37,548 bases of DNA, from contig JSZA02000064.1 in assembly GCA_000785145.2 (NCBI GenBank), positions 1-37,548 of the forward strand. The letters run 5' to 3'. A program made the position numbers and the translations under genes. The notes beneath the pieces were generated by a model. It was not told where the DNA came from. It saw nothing but the letters and a program-made list of their open reading frames with translations, and did not search any database. Of the stretch, positions 1 to 8,276 are shown piece by piece. Origin of the DNA: Candidatus Thiomargarita nelsonii. GTDB taxonomy: Bacteria; Pseudomonadota; Gammaproteobacteria; Beggiatoales; Beggiatoaceae. The first letter of the stretch is position 1. Every line of letters begins with the position of its first letter.

Positions 1-165
1 CGCACCGTCTTGTCACGTATGATTTATCTATCTACATTGACAAAAGGTGCGTCGGACGCACCCTACGCTTGCTGAGCGAAACCCACCATTTTCAAGAAGT
101 TGGTGGGTTGGGGGTCCCGCCACTTCGTCTCGCTACCGCTCTACCCACCCTACAAGAACCCATCC
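1..165. repeat. Dispersed palindromic repeat, copy A (cut by window edge)
   Basis: The sequence matches the right part of the element at 2560-2635 and 2830-2910 (the segment from the CGCACCGTCTTGTCACG motif to GGTGCG...CGCACC). It is followed by the same satellite block found at 2636-2728, which runs from a CCCACCATTTTC motif to CCCACCCTAC. No gene is credible here; the ORF at 69-257 is only repeat sequence read through. Confidence 0.8.
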
Positions 166-261
166 TACGCTCGCTTAATGGCATTGATCGCTCGGTGGGG
201 TATATTAATTTTACTCTGACCCAAATTATTCCTCTGATGGTAACATATAGGAAATAGCAAC

Positions 262-510
262 ATGCAAACAGTTAATCTCAATATGCTTCCACTGCAAGCA
301 AGAGTAGAATTAATTGATTTTTATGAATTTTTATTGAACAAATATGCACCATTCAAAGCTTTTTTAGCGAAAAAAGAACTTACCGAAGATGTGCCTACCA
401 AGCCACTGCGTTTAGGCTCACTAGCTGTCGAACTGTTTGGAACGACTGCGGGGATTGATTTGGATTTACCTCGACATCCACCGCATAAGCCATTGGAATT
501 AGGGCAATGA
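262..510 (+). CDS. Probable antitoxin partner of VapC-like toxin
   Basis: This 82-residue protein lies directly upstream of a PIN-domain toxin, and the two overlap by four bases (ATGA at 507-510), the usual arrangement for a translationally coupled toxin-antitoxin pair. A purine-rich AGGA motif lies about 10 bases before the ATG. The N-terminal half is predicted to be helical and the C-terminal half is proline-rich and probably disordered, as in antitoxins that fold on toxin binding. It resembles small DUF2281-like antitoxins, but that family call is from memory and weak. I do not see a clear ribbon-helix-helix or AbrB motif. The role as antitoxin is inferred mainly from its position. Confidence 0.7.
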   Translation: MQTVNLNMLPLQARVELIDFYEFLLNKYAPFKAFLAKKELTEDVPTKPLRLGSLAVELFGTTAGIDLDLPRHPPHKPLELGQ

Positions 511-926
511 TTCTACTTGATACCAATGTTGTTTCTGAAGTTATGCGAAAGAAACCCTCTGATAATGTGCTAAATTGGTTGAACTTGCACAACGATGGAG
601 ATTTGTTTATTTCCAGTATCACCATTGCAGAAATCGGTTATGGCTTGCGTATTCTACCAATTGGTAAACGTCGGCAATTGCTACAAATACGTTTTGAACA
701 GTTTGTTTCCGAAGGTTTTGCTGGACGTATCATTGATTTTAACGAACTGGCTGCACGAACCTATGCGGAAATAATGGGTATGTGCAAAGAAAAAGGTCGT
801 CCTATGAGTCTTCCTGATGGGCAAATTGCAGCGATTGCACAAACCAATCATATGGCACTGGCAACCCGCAACATAACCGATTTTGAAGCCTGTGGAATTC
901 AACTCATCAATCCTTTTGAGGTATGA
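507..926 (+). CDS. vapC: PIN-domain ribonuclease toxin, VapC/FitB-like
   Basis: This 139-residue protein has the PIN fold signature. It starts MILLDTNVVSE with Asp5, has Glu42 in the TIAEIGYG stretch, Asp104 in LPDGQIAAIA, and Asp125 in the closing TRNITDFEACGI motif. These acidic residues bind the divalent metal used for RNA cleavage. Its length is normal for VapC and all four expected acidic positions are present, so it looks intact. Known VapC toxins cleave tRNA or rRNA and are neutralised by the antitoxin encoded just upstream; the pair usually represses its own promoter. The specific target cannot be read from the sequence. Confidence 0.9.
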   Translation: MILLDTNVVSEVMRKKPSDNVLNWLNLHNDGDLFISSITIAEIGYGLRILPIGKRRQLLQIRFEQFVSEGFAGRIIDFNELAARTYAEIMGMCKEKGRPMSLPDGQIAAIAQTNHMALATRNITDFEACGIQLINPFEV

Positions 927-934
927 ACAAATAA

Positions 935-966
935 TTGGGGTCAGATTAATTTGACTCTGATCCCAA
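935..966. terminator. Inverted repeat after vapC
   Basis: TTGGGGTCAG (935-944) and CTGATCCCAA (957-966) form a 10-bp stem with one mismatch, beginning nine bases after the vapC stop. There is no strong T-run, so it could be a mobile palindrome rather than a terminator. Confidence 0.4.
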
Positions 967-1103
967 TTACTCCATTTTATTGCGCGGAGTGTGATGTTGC
1001 TTTGTCATATGTGAGCGTGCGGTTGAATTGTTGGTTCGTGCATGTATGTGGTGGTTGGCTCACGTTTGCGTGTCAAAAATATTTTTTGAAAAAAGTTAAT
1101 AAC

Positions 1104-1511
1104 ATGGTGTGGAGATATGATATAGTGACGATGGAGCGTTGGAACGAGGAAAAAAAGCGTCACATTGAATCGGGTGATTATGTTATGATGTTTTCTGATC
1201 GAGTTGCCACCCACAAAGATACGATTATTGGCGTACATAATGACCACTTTCAGTTTTCAGAATTGATGAAGCGGGGGCATATTGAACTGTCTAAGGCAGC
1301 GGTGGCTATTGTCATACCATGCGTTAAAAAAGGTGTGATGTACAGTAACATTCTTGATCCACGTCAACCTAGCAATGCCTTAACCGCCCGTGTTGTTGAT
1401 CACATTAGTGGTAATTACAACTACAAGATCGGTGTGGCGAAAGTTAAGAAGCTTGGAGAGTATAAGAGGAAATTTCGGAGTATTTCGTTTGCACCGCAGA
1501 ATATTGTTTGA
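1104..1511 (+). pseudogene. C-terminal remnant of AioA-like molybdopterin oxidoreductase
   Basis: The translation carries what looks like the C-terminal molybdopterin-dinucleotide-binding barrel of arsenite-oxidase-type (AioA) large subunits: IESGDYVMMFSDRV, VKKGVMY...LDPRQPSNAL and a terminal GVAKVKKLGEYKRKF segment. Full AioA proteins are about 800 residues; only the last ~135 are here, with no iron-sulfur or upstream Mo-binding region. The frame is open upstream to 951, but residues encoded before about 1150 show no similarity I recognise. Two further degraded pieces of the same sequence occur at 1752-1819 and 4821-5051. The family assignment is from remembered motifs. It is more likely a relic than a functional small protein. 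Confidence 0.6.
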
Positions 1512-1911
1512 GGTTTAGCGAGCGTAGCATGGGTTAAATATTGAATAGTTATTGTAGGGTGGGTTTCGCTACCGCGATACATCGTTATGGGACGCCCAAC
1601 CCACAATTTTCAACGAGTTGGTGGGTTTCGCTACCGCTCTACCCACCCTACAATTCAACATTTAACCCATCCTACGCTCGCTGGGTCAAATGACGTTCAA
1701 TGGCAACAATGCCAAGTACACTGTCTGAAAAACGGATTGCTATATTTTTTGCGCTTGGGGAGTCCAAGTATAAGACGGAATTTCGGAGTATGTCGTTTGC
1801 ACTGCGGAATATTGTTTGAGGTTTAGGGACTGTCGGGCGGGGCTTTTGGGTATCGCTCTGTATTTACTTTGATCTGATAATTTGGATAGTAGGCTAATAT
1901 GAGGTAGAGTT
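1512..1911. repeat. Repeat-filled intergenic region
   Basis: This 400-bp stretch holds GTAGGGTGGG...CCCACCCTAC repeats (about 1554-1672), a duplicated gene tail at 1752-1819 and a short AT-rich leader before the gene at 1912. I see no credible gene; the ORF at 1587-1826 is repeat sequence. Confidence 0.7.
1752..1819 (+). pseudogene. Second copy of the AioA-like gene tail
   Basis: The segment repeats the last ~60 bases of the fragment ending at 1511, including the stop codon and the sequence just after it. Read in the matching frame it ends SFALRNIV-stop against SFAPQNIV-stop at 1511. The upstream junction contains GGAGTCCAAG, a piece of a dispersed hairpin found elsewhere in the window, which suggests repeat-associated duplication. 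Confidence 0.7.
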
Positions 1912-2535
1912 ATGAGATGTATTATACTTTTTTCTATATTATTCCCAACAATGTTGCTTGCCAGTAATTTAAGTGATAGTAATAAACTATTCGATTTTGC
2001 TGAAAATATTTATCCCGAATTTTTTTCTCCCTCTGGAAGTTCTACCTCTGATTTAGAGGGTTATTTAGTGCGTTATTACTCTGAAACTAATAATTATATT
2101 GGTACTAAAAATGGAGGGGTCTATGTTTATGGTGATATTTTTAATGGATTGTTAAATGTTGGAGTAATTGCAGATTATGTTGAATTAGATGTTGATGGTG
2201 ATGAATTGTTAGCTCAATTATTTACTGATGGTATTAGTGATGTACAGGTTCAGGGAAAGGGAACGGTTATAGTCATTTTATCTGATGATCTTCAGGGTAG
2301 TCGTCATCAACGGTTTATAATTAAGTTGGAATCAGAGCAGACTTTACTTATTTCTCATAATATTGATTTAGCACCAAGAATTGATGACTTGTCTATAAAT
2401 GATAGTATTGAATTTTTTGGTGAATATGAATGGAATGATAAAGGTGGTGTTATTCATTGGACGCATTATGATCCAGAAGGAAATCATATTGATGGTTGGC
2501 TCTGGCATAATAATATTGTTTATCAATCTTTATAA
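1912..2535 (+). CDS. DUF3465-domain exported protein
   Basis: This 207-residue protein starts with a hydrophobic signal peptide (about residues 1-18, ending near LLASN). Residues ~25-90 contain the pattern FDFAENIYPEFFSP ... RYYSETNNYIGTKNGGVYVYG, a module seen in several gammaproteobacterial and betaproteobacterial secreted proteins. The C-terminal part carries the DUF3465 signature: KGTVIVILSDD, GSRHQRFIIKL, LLISHNIDLAPR, FGEYEWNDKGGVIHWTHYDP, GWLWHNN. DUF3465 proteins are small periplasmic proteins of unknown function. The gene is AT-rich, is flanked by repeats and stands alone. It looks intact. No biochemical role can be assigned. Confidence 0.8.
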   Translation: MRCIILFSILFPTMLLASNLSDSNKLFDFAENIYPEFFSPSGSSTSDLEGYLVRYYSETNNYIGTKNGGVYVYGDIFNGLLNVGVIADYVELDVDGDELLAQLFTDGISDVQVQGKGTVIVILSDDLQGSRHQRFIIKLESEQTLLISHNIDLAPRIDDLSINDSIEFFGEYEWNDKGGVIHWTHYDPEGNHIDGWLWHNNIVYQSL

Positions 2536-2559
2536 TTGGTAGTTCGCTCCGCCTGGATT

Positions 2560-2728
2560 GTAGGGTGCGTCCTACGCACAGTCTTGTCACGTATGTATGA
2601 TTTATCTACATTGACAAAAGGTGCGTAGGACGCACGCTTGCTGAGCGAAACCCACCATTTTCAAGAAGTTGGTGGGTTGGGGGTCCCGCCACTTCGTCTC
2701 GCTACCGCTCTACCCACCCTACAAGAAC
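2560..2728. repeat. Dispersed palindromic repeat, copy B
   Basis: The element begins GTAGGGTGCGTCCTACGCAC (2560-2579). Its partner arm at 2620-2635 is shortened (ends CGCACGCTTG) relative to copy C. It is followed by the CCCACC...CCCACCCTAC satellite also present at 70-155. The same GCTCCGCCTGGATTG sequence precedes copies B and C. Confidence 0.85.
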
Positions 2729-2784
2729 TCATTCCAACGTCACAGCGTAGAAACACAGATGTGACGCACCAACCTCAAAAAAAA

Positions 2785-2813
2785 TTCACATCCAGATAAC
2801 AAATCATTCGAGC
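2785..2813. repeat. Dispersed 29-bp repeat (copy 1)
   Basis: The segment from TTCACATCCAGATAAC to TTCGAGC is repeated with one base difference at 5576-5604. Both copies lie next to degraded genes or palindromic repeats. Confidence 0.85.
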
Positions 2814-2829
2814 AAGCTCCGCCTGGATT

Positions 2830-2910
2830 GTAGGGTGCGTCCTACGCACCGTCTTGTCACGTATGTATGATTTATCTACATTGACAAAAGGTGCGTAGGA
2901 CGCACCCTAC
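2830..2910. repeat. Palindromic MITE-like repeat, copy C (complete)
   Basis: This 81-bp element has perfect 21-bp inverted ends (2830-2850 and 2890-2910); each end is itself partly palindromic (TGCGTCCTACGCA). Copies B (2560) and A (window start) share the core. No transposase is encoded nearby, so movement would have to be in trans. The 2536-3044 gap holds only such repeats. Confidence 0.85.
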
Positions 2911-3044
2911 GCTTGCTTTGGCGGGAATAGGAGCGAATAACAAATCTCCACCCTCAAAACAAATTTCCTCGTTCCAACGCTCCAGCGTTGCGGTTTGCGT
3001 AGCAAACCTGATAAGTCAATGACTATCAGCTCATAAACGCTTAA

Positions 3045-4022
3045 CTACAACCCCAACACCGCCTTCAACTTCCCCACCGCCTCCAAATGCTTTTTCTTAC
3101 CCATTTTTCCAACATTCAACAACTTCCAGCGAATAGCTGGCAAGTTCTCTATCCCACCAATCCCCATCAACTCCCACCGAGGCTCACCCAGCTTAATCGA
3201 CAACAAAAACTGACGCTCTTCATCACTCAACGCCCGATTTAATAAATCAATGAACTCTCCCCGAACCGCCAGCAACTCCTCAAAAGACACCGCCACCCGA
3301 CTCAAACCCCGAAACTCTCCCTCATAAGCCCCACGAATATCCTGCAATTTCGGATTAAGCAATTCATTCATCGGGCGAGGATGCCCAGCCAGATAAATCA
3401 CAAAAGCCTGGCGAATCTCATCTGTTATACCCTCATTTTCCATCAAAACCTTAACATCAAAAAGGTCTCTCGGATGTTGACGATCAAGCGCCGCGCACAA
3501 CTTTCCGCCATAAAGATCAGCTACTGAAAGCGTCTGAATTCTTGCGCCAAGCTCAAAAAGCATTTTGGCATGAGGGACTAATTCACGTACTTCATAAGGA
3601 AACACCGTTCCTCGAATAACAATATTTTGCTCAATTTTTATCCGTATTTCTTGATAATCAATAAAAAGTTTGACCACATATTTTGACTCATATTTACTTT
3701 CCTGAATCTTGACACCTGGCATCGCACGTTTGATAGATTCAGTAATCCGTCCAAGTGCCGCCCCAATATTAGTCAAAGAAGCATTACGTGGTTCAATCGG
3801 CAAATAAGTCAGATCAATATCCACCGAAAGCCTTGGCAAATCTTGCACAAACAAATTGATCGCACTGCCACCTTTGAGCGCAAAATTTAACTCTTTGGCA
3901 ACATGAGGAAGAACACGTAGCACCAATTTTGCTGGTTTAAAAAAAGGACTCGCTTTCTTATGTTGCCTGCCTATCTGGAACAGAAATTTGATATTTTGAA
4001 TTAAAATGTCCGCCTTCACCAA
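3045..4022 (-). CDS. abiEii: AbiEii/AbiGii-family nucleotidyltransferase toxin
   Basis: This 325-residue protein has the polymerase-beta-like nucleotidyltransferase core of AbiEii toxins: ALKGGSAINLF (Gly51-Gly52-Ser53) followed by LSVDIDLTY with Asp68 and Asp70 as metal ligands, and DLYGGKLCAALDRQHPRDLFDV further on. AbiE is a type IV toxin-antitoxin and abortive-infection system in which AbiEii inhibits growth, in studied relatives by modifying tRNA with nucleotides. The gene overlaps the upstream antitoxin gene by 65 bases if the ATG at 4022 is used. An internal start is possible, but the codons between 4022 and the conserved region read well. It appears intact. Confidence 0.88.
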   Translation of the reverse strand: MVKADILIQNIKFLFQIGRQHKKASPFFKPAKLVLRVLPHVAKELNFALKGGSAINLFVQDLPRLSVDIDLTYLPIEPRNASLTNIGAALGRITESIKRAMPGVKIQESKYESKYVVKLFIDYQEIRIKIEQNIVIRGTVFPYEVRELVPHAKMLFELGARIQTLSVADLYGGKLCAALDRQHPRDLFDVKVLMENEGITDEIRQAFVIYLAGHPRPMNELLNPKLQDIRGAYEGEFRGLSRVAVSFEELLAVRGEFIDLLNRALSDEERQFLLSIKLGEPRWELMGIGGIENLPAIRWKLLNVGKMGKKKHLEAVGKLKAVLGL

Positions 4023-4725
4023 TCACACGTTTACCCTTCCCAAAATTAAGCTGCGACAAATCCAATTGATCAAGCCAAGCGTGATCGCACCTTTCAGCAA
4101 GTAGCATAAATAGTCGCTTAACTTTGACAGAATCACAAACTTTTAAGAGTGATTGCACTAAGTCAGGGCGAAGAGTTGTCAAGCCTTCCATCAAAAGTTT
4201 AGCTTCTTCAAAAGATTCGGCTTGAGGTATCAGATAAAGGAGTTCCAAGATGGCTCTTTCTGGAGACGAAAGCGTGATGCTGTAAGTTGTTCGATCTTTT
4301 GTAGTCAATCCCAGTGCCCAGTTTTGAGAAAATAGTTTGGTGGTAAAGTAGCGTATTGAGACGCCCCAATCGTATTGAAGAAACCAAGCTGGGAGTTTTA
4401 CGTCAGGAAATCCAAAAAGCGTTACTGGCGCACCGCTGCCTAATGGTAAAAAATGAGCATAGCCGTGCAGGGCAAGAGCGGTTTTGCCACCGGCATGAAT
4501 AGCCTTTAATTTTTGAATCGCATAAAGTCCGCCCGTCCAATCAATGTTTTGATCGTCCGCTCGCACAAAAGCACCTCGCCCAATACGATTGAGCCAAGTC
4601 GTTTTTTCATAAGCCGCCACCAGTTGACGCTCAAAACCCATTTGACTTAACCATGATTGAACAGCGATAGTTTTTTGGGGCCAGATTTTGATGAGCTGGT
4701 TTATTTTGCTGCTATTTTGTCGCAT
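3958..4725 (-). CDS. abiEi: AbiEi-family antitoxin
   Basis: This 255-residue protein precedes and overlaps the AbiEii toxin gene. It has the AbiEi layout: an N-terminal winged-helix-like segment (residues ~1-90, with WLSQMGFERQLVAAYEKTTWLNRIGRGAFVR split by a turn) and a C-terminal domain containing ERAILELLYLIP and a stretch on toxin neutralisation. Known AbiEi proteins bind DNA as repressors of the operon and also counter AbiEii, so autoregulation is likely. No partial promoter can be called with confidence, although 4740-4810 is AT-rich and free of genes. Confidence 0.85.
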   Translation of the reverse strand: MRQNSSKINQLIKIWPQKTIAVQSWLSQMGFERQLVAAYEKTTWLNRIGRGAFVRADDQNIDWTGGLYAIQKLKAIHAGGKTALALHGYAHFLPLGSGAPVTLFGFPDVKLPAWFLQYDWGVSIRYFTTKLFSQNWALGLTTKDRTTYSITLSSPERAILELLYLIPQAESFEEAKLLMEGLTTLRPDLVQSLLKVCDSVKVKRLFMLLAERCDHAWLDQLDLSQLNFGKGKRVIGEGGHFNSKYQISVPDRQAT

Positions 4726-4820
4726 TCAGTTTGACGATTTGAGGGTAGAATAAACTTTTGTTGTGTCATTATACACAAATATTACAAACTTTGTTTGAAA
4801 AAATTAACTAACGCCTATTC

Positions 4821-5051
4821 GATGAAACCCAAAGAAGATGAACTCTGGCTGACCAATGGACGTATAAATGAAATCTGGCAATCAGGCTTTGATGACGTCG
4901 AACGCTCATCCTGATGATGCAGCGGGGTATTGAATCCGGTGATTATGTTATGATGTATTCCGATTGATTGGCGTGCATAATGACCATTTTCAATTTTCAG
5001 AATTGATGAAACGTGGTCATATTGAGTTTTCAAAAATGGAGTATGGCATAT
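4821..5051 (+). pseudogene. Broken AioA-like molybdoenzyme fragment
   Basis: Three short pieces of one protein are spread over two frames. The first, MKPKEDELWLTNGRINEIWQ followed by SGFDDVERSS-stop, looks like the substrate-side segment of arsenite-oxidase-type large subunits. The second is RGIESGDYVMMYSD-stop. The third, IGVHNDHFQFSELMKRGHIEFSK, matches the intact stretch at about 1230-1290 nearly residue for residue. Stops, a deletion and a frame change show that it is dead. It extends the homology further upstream than the 1104-1511 copy, so the two copies came from a longer gene. Confidence 0.65.
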
Positions 5052-5237
5052 GATTGAACAAGGATTTGGTGGCATCATTATTGGTTTAGTTTACGGGAAT
5101 GTTAAGGCGGAAGCATATAATCAACTTGATTGATATATTGCATAATCACATAACAAGGCAAATGCACTCGGACAGCAAAAAGTGCTTTTGGCAGCCGGTG
5201 ATTTGCGACATTATGGCAACAATTGGATAAAATAGAT

Positions 5238-5500
5238 ATGAGAATCGTAAAACGAGCATCATTGTTTGTCATTGTTTGTCTATCACTATTTATTGCTAAT
5301 TTAGCTAATGCGGCTACATCAAAAATTGGCATTTTAGTGTTCGATGGTTTTTTGACCAGCGATGTAACAAAAAAAGCGTGGTTTTCTTCCTATGAGGTGG
5401 TAGTTATTTCCACAACAACAAAGAAGGAAGTCCTTTCAGAAGAGGTTCTTCAACTTCGGACTTTAAAGCACCAGCCACAACATCACTGTACTTTGATATT
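5238..5500 (+). pseudogene. Truncated DJ-1/PfpI-family protein with signal peptide
   Basis: The start codon at 5238 gives MRIVKRASLFVIVCLSLF... with a cleavable signal peptide ending near ANAA. The mature part begins SKIGILVFDGFLTSDVT and continues SYEVVVIS, the first strand and helix of DJ-1/PfpI (GATase-1-like) proteins. Near 5448 the frame changes: the other frame continues STSDFKAPATTSLYF, which fits the family better than the open frame. The nucleophile-elbow cysteine region and the rest are missing and the sequence runs into a dispersed repeat at 5576. The gene is non-functional. Confidence 0.65.
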
Positions 5501-5575
5501 TCTTCGTTCCAATGTTGTAATGCAAACGGCGATGCTCCAACATCACCAATAACAAATCACCACCATCAAAACAAA

Positions 5576-5604
5576 TTCACATCCAGATAACAAATCGTTC
5601 GAGC
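5576..5604. repeat. Dispersed 29-bp repeat (copy 2)
   Basis: Near-identical to 2785-2813. It lies between the DJ-1-like remnant and the methyltransferase remnant. Confidence 0.85.
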
Positions 5605-5612
5605 CAACCTGT

Positions 5613-5696
5613 ATGAAACCAACAGCAATTAGCTTGTTTTGCGGTGCAGGAGGATGTTCTCTTGGATTTAAGCACTCAAAGCATTTATTGAGCTAA
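5613..5696 (+). pseudogene. N-terminal stub of a C5-cytosine DNA methyltransferase
   Basis: A 27-residue ORF reads MKPTAISLFCGAGGCSLGFK and then stops after HSKHLLS. The first 20 residues are motif I of Dcm-type C5-cytosine methyltransferases, which binds S-adenosylmethionine (FCGAGG). The rest of the ~300-400-residue enzyme, including the PC catalytic motif IV, is absent. It is a relic of a lost restriction-modification or orphan methyltransferase gene. Confidence 0.7.
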
Positions 5697-5831
5697 AGTC
5701 GGGTTTTAATTGTTGGAAATAAGCTTGGATATGAATTCAAAATAAAAAAAACAATAATAAGGATTCAACAATAATAAGGATTCGTTGTCCTCCATTTGTT
5801 GTACTCCATCGAAAAAAAATTGAAAAAAAAA

Positions 5832-6398
5832 ATGGCAGAACATGATATTGTCCGCGTGACAGATAATCTAGCAAATAGTCTTAATATTTTATATAAGGCT
5901 GGCGTGCTTGCTTCAATCTTCTGTTTTAGCGGGATTTTAATGATCCTGGCGGCTAATCTTTTAGGTGGAAAGTTATGGCTTTTAACATTGGGCATTGTGC
6001 TGACAGGTTCTGCTCTGGGTTTATTATTGTTGACGATTATTAAGGTTCATGCTGAGGCGACAAAGACGCTGGAGGAGAGTAAAGAAACAATAGATGCCAT
6101 ACAAGAGATTTCTCTGCAACTGATAAGATTGAGTAAGCGCATCCATACTTATAGTTTCAAAAATATTGGCAGAATCAATGAGATTATTCAGTTAGTTTCC
6201 TCATTTATTGAGTCTATTCCTATTTTTGGCGTTCAAGCGAAAAAATACGGTTTGTCTGAAGCAAGTGTTATCTCAGATTCTCTTGTAGAGAATGCGGATA
6301 AGCTAGATGAATTCATTGAAAATATAGAGGAGGCACTTATCAAGGGCGATAATGAAAAAATTTTAGAATATTCAAATGCACTATCAGAATGGTTTTAA
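5832..6398 (+). CDS. Hypothetical two-TM membrane protein
   Basis: This 188-residue protein is read from the ATG at 5832 (an upstream ATG at 5796 would add 12 mostly lysine-rich residues; neither has a strong ribosome site). Two hydrophobic helices, about residues 26-48 and 53-75, form a hairpin. A helical, probably coiled-coil region follows (EATKTLEESKETIDAIQEIS), then an acidic C-terminal tail. I recognise no family. Reading-frame openness and sensible composition support it as real. It is convergent with the gene on the minus strand at 6534-8129, with the 6441-6496 hairpin between them. Confidence 0.6.
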   Translation: MAEHDIVRVTDNLANSLNILYKAGVLASIFCFSGILMILAANLLGGKLWLLTLGIVLTGSALGLLLLTIIKVHAEATKTLEESKETIDAIQEISLQLIRLSKRIHTYSFKNIGRINEIIQLVSSFIESIPIFGVQAKKYGLSEASVISDSLVENADKLDEFIENIEEALIKGDNEKILEYSNALSEWF

Positions 6399-6440
6399 TA
6401 CTCGATGCTCAAGTTTTTTTGAGTTGATATCTCATTATTG

Positions 6441-6496
6441 TTGGAGTCCAAAGCTTTAGCTTTGGACTTGCCCAAAGCTAAAGCTTTGGACTCCAA
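6441..6496. repeat. 25-bp-arm inverted repeat (hairpin family 1)
   Basis: Two perfect 25-bp arms (6441-6465 and 6472-6496) are separated by six bases; each arm is itself a hairpin (CCAAAGCTTTAGCTTTGG). It sits between convergent genes and could serve as a bidirectional terminator. Relatives are at 16879-16936, 37442-37512 and 37528 onward. Confidence 0.85.
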
Positions 6497-6533
6497 AATA
6501 CATTAAAATTCTTGGGAAGGTACTTACCAATCG

Positions 6534-8129
6534 TTACTCGCTACCTAATGATTGAGCCAAATTAACCAATTTAATAAACTCAGCGCGATAGCCAAACGCA
6601 TCATCACCACGCGCTCCCCGCGCCAAGTTTAAAATCTCCTTGTATGAAAACCGCTCAAGATACTTACCGCCCCGCATTTGTTGACCAAAGGCTGCAACGG
6701 CGGCTGAAAAACGAAAACGCTCACTGGTAGTCTCCACTGTTTCAATTATCTCTTGCCGTTTGAGAGGCCATTCTAGCAATTGACTGGTATCGCCGTCTGG
6801 GGCTTTGTAACGTAGGCGCAAAAATGCCAATTCATTGTTACCTTGCCCATCAGCCGTTTTCTTTTCGCCATAGCGCAGATTTTCGATGCGTTCTCCGCCA
6901 CTGCCCACTAAAGCAATTTCATATAAAGCCGTCACAGTATGCCCTGCCCCGATTTCTCCAGCATCAACCTTGTCATTGCTAAAGTCTTCACCCTTTAACA
7001 TGCGGTTTTCATAGCCAATTAGGCGATATTCCGCCACCGTCGTCGGGTTAAATTCAATCTGAACTTTGACATCTTTGGCAATGGTGTTGATCGTTCCAGA
7101 CATTTCATCCACTAACACTTTTTGCGCTTCGTTGAGGTTGTCGATATAGGCATAATTGCCATTGCCGGCATCGGCTAATTGTTCCATCAAGTGATCATTA
7201 TAATTGCCCATCCCAAAGCCAAGCGTGGTTAAGGAAATCCCAGTTTTGCGTTTTTCTTCGATGAGATTTTTCAGTGCCTCAAAATTGACAGTGCCGACAT
7301 TAAAATCACCATCAGTTGCCAATAAGACGCGATTAATGCCATCCTTGATAAACGCTTGTTTTGCGACGGCATAAGCGAGTTGTATGCCCGCCCCGCCATT
7401 GGTTGAGCCGCCAGCACTCAAACGATCCAAAGCGGCGAGAATTTTATCGCTTTGATTGCCCTGTGTGGGCTCTAACACTAAGCCAGTGGCGCCGGCATAA
7501 ACAACTAAAGAGACTTTATCCTTTGCTGTCAATTGCTGTGTTAGCAATTTCAAAGAGGATTTGAGCAATTCCAATTGACTTTGCATCGAGCCTGAGACGT
7601 CCACTAAAAAGACTAAATTAGTGGGCGGTAATTTGTCCTTGGGGATGTTGTATCCTTTGATGCCGATGTGTAGTAAATGCGTTTTTTGATTCCTTCAGAG
7701 GAAAATGTTTTCGCGCGCGAAAACATTTTCCTCTGAAGGTGTTGGCGCGATTTCTGTCGTCACCTTGAAGGGTGGATCAAGACTGTCTGGTAGCGGATAG
7801 TCGTAGGTAAAATAGTTGAGCATTTCTTCAATACGCACCGCGTCATGTTGAGGTAACTGTCCATAGTTCAGCATACGGCGCACATTGCTATAGCTACCAG
7901 TGTCTACGTCAATGCTGAAGGTTGAGACAGGGTGCTCGCTGACTCGTTTGACGGGATTGTCATCAAAATGGGCGTAGTTTTCACGATCAGTTGATTCACT
8001 GGGAGCGCGTATTTGGGCTTGGGGTGCCATCCCATCGGGGACTTTCATATAAAGGGTTGGTGACATCAATGCCACAAAAAAGAAGACAATTAATAAGCTA
8101 AATACTGTTATTATTATTACACGTAACAT
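6534..8129 (-). pseudogene. vWA/DUF3520 protein (YfbK-like) interrupted by in-frame TGA
   Basis: Read through, this is a ~530-residue YfbK-like protein. An N-terminal membrane anchor (MLRVIIITVFSLLIVFFFVAL) starts at 8129. Next is the typical segment VSEHPVSTFSIDVDTGSYSN ... IEEMLNYFTYDYP, then a von Willebrand A domain with the MIDAS motif DVSGSM (near 7600) and LLATDGDFNVG, and a C-terminal DUF3520-like part. A TGA at 7695-7697 falls in frame, inside a perfect 48-bp palindrome at 7692-7739. Both halves keep the same frame and look otherwise intact. It may be a recent knockout, or a separate C-terminal product could start at 7604. Family members are thought to act in envelope or metal-dependent complexes; the role is unknown. 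Confidence 0.8.
7692..7739. repeat. Perfect 48-bp palindrome inside the vWA gene
   Basis: The 24 bases 7692-7715 are the exact reverse complement of 7716-7739, with no spacer (centre TTTTCGCG/CGCGAAAA). Relative to the gene, it looks like a 24-bp inverted duplication that added eight codons including TGA. Confidence 0.95.
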
Positions 8130-8153
8130 GAGATTTTCCTCTATAGTAAGGAC

Positions 8154-8173
8154 GTCCAAGATAAATCTTGGAC
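8154..8173. repeat. Hairpin family 2 copy
   Basis: GTCCAAGATAAATCTTGGAC is the reverse complement of the 20-mer seen at 10349, 16987 and 33176. Here it lies between divergent genes, just upstream of the vWA start. Confidence 0.85.
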
Positions 8174-8198
8174 TCCTGTATATTATAGCAGGATAAAA

Positions 8199-8231
8199 AA
8201 AAATCCTATTTCTTTAAGAAATAGGATTTTT
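8199..8231. terminator. A/T-flanked hairpin (family 3), terminator-like
   Basis: Arms AAAAATCCTATTTCTT and its complement flank a single base, giving a stem with A-run and T-run ends like a bidirectional Rho-independent terminator. It sits between divergent genes, upstream of the glycosylase gene, where a terminator is unexpected. Near-identical copies are at 15186-15218 and 25552-25584, so it is a dispersed element. Confidence 0.7.
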
Positions 8232-8276
8232 AGATCGCTACAATTAATATTTAATTGAGAATTTGTACTATATACA

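Noticed and set aside
69..257. 62-residue ORF at the window start
   Set aside because: Made entirely of dispersed repeat sequence.
7695..7697. TGA as selenocysteine or recoded codon in the vWA gene
   Set aside because: Other intact genes here end in TGA and the TGA lies inside a fresh inverted duplication; no selenocysteine family or SECIS-like element is evident.
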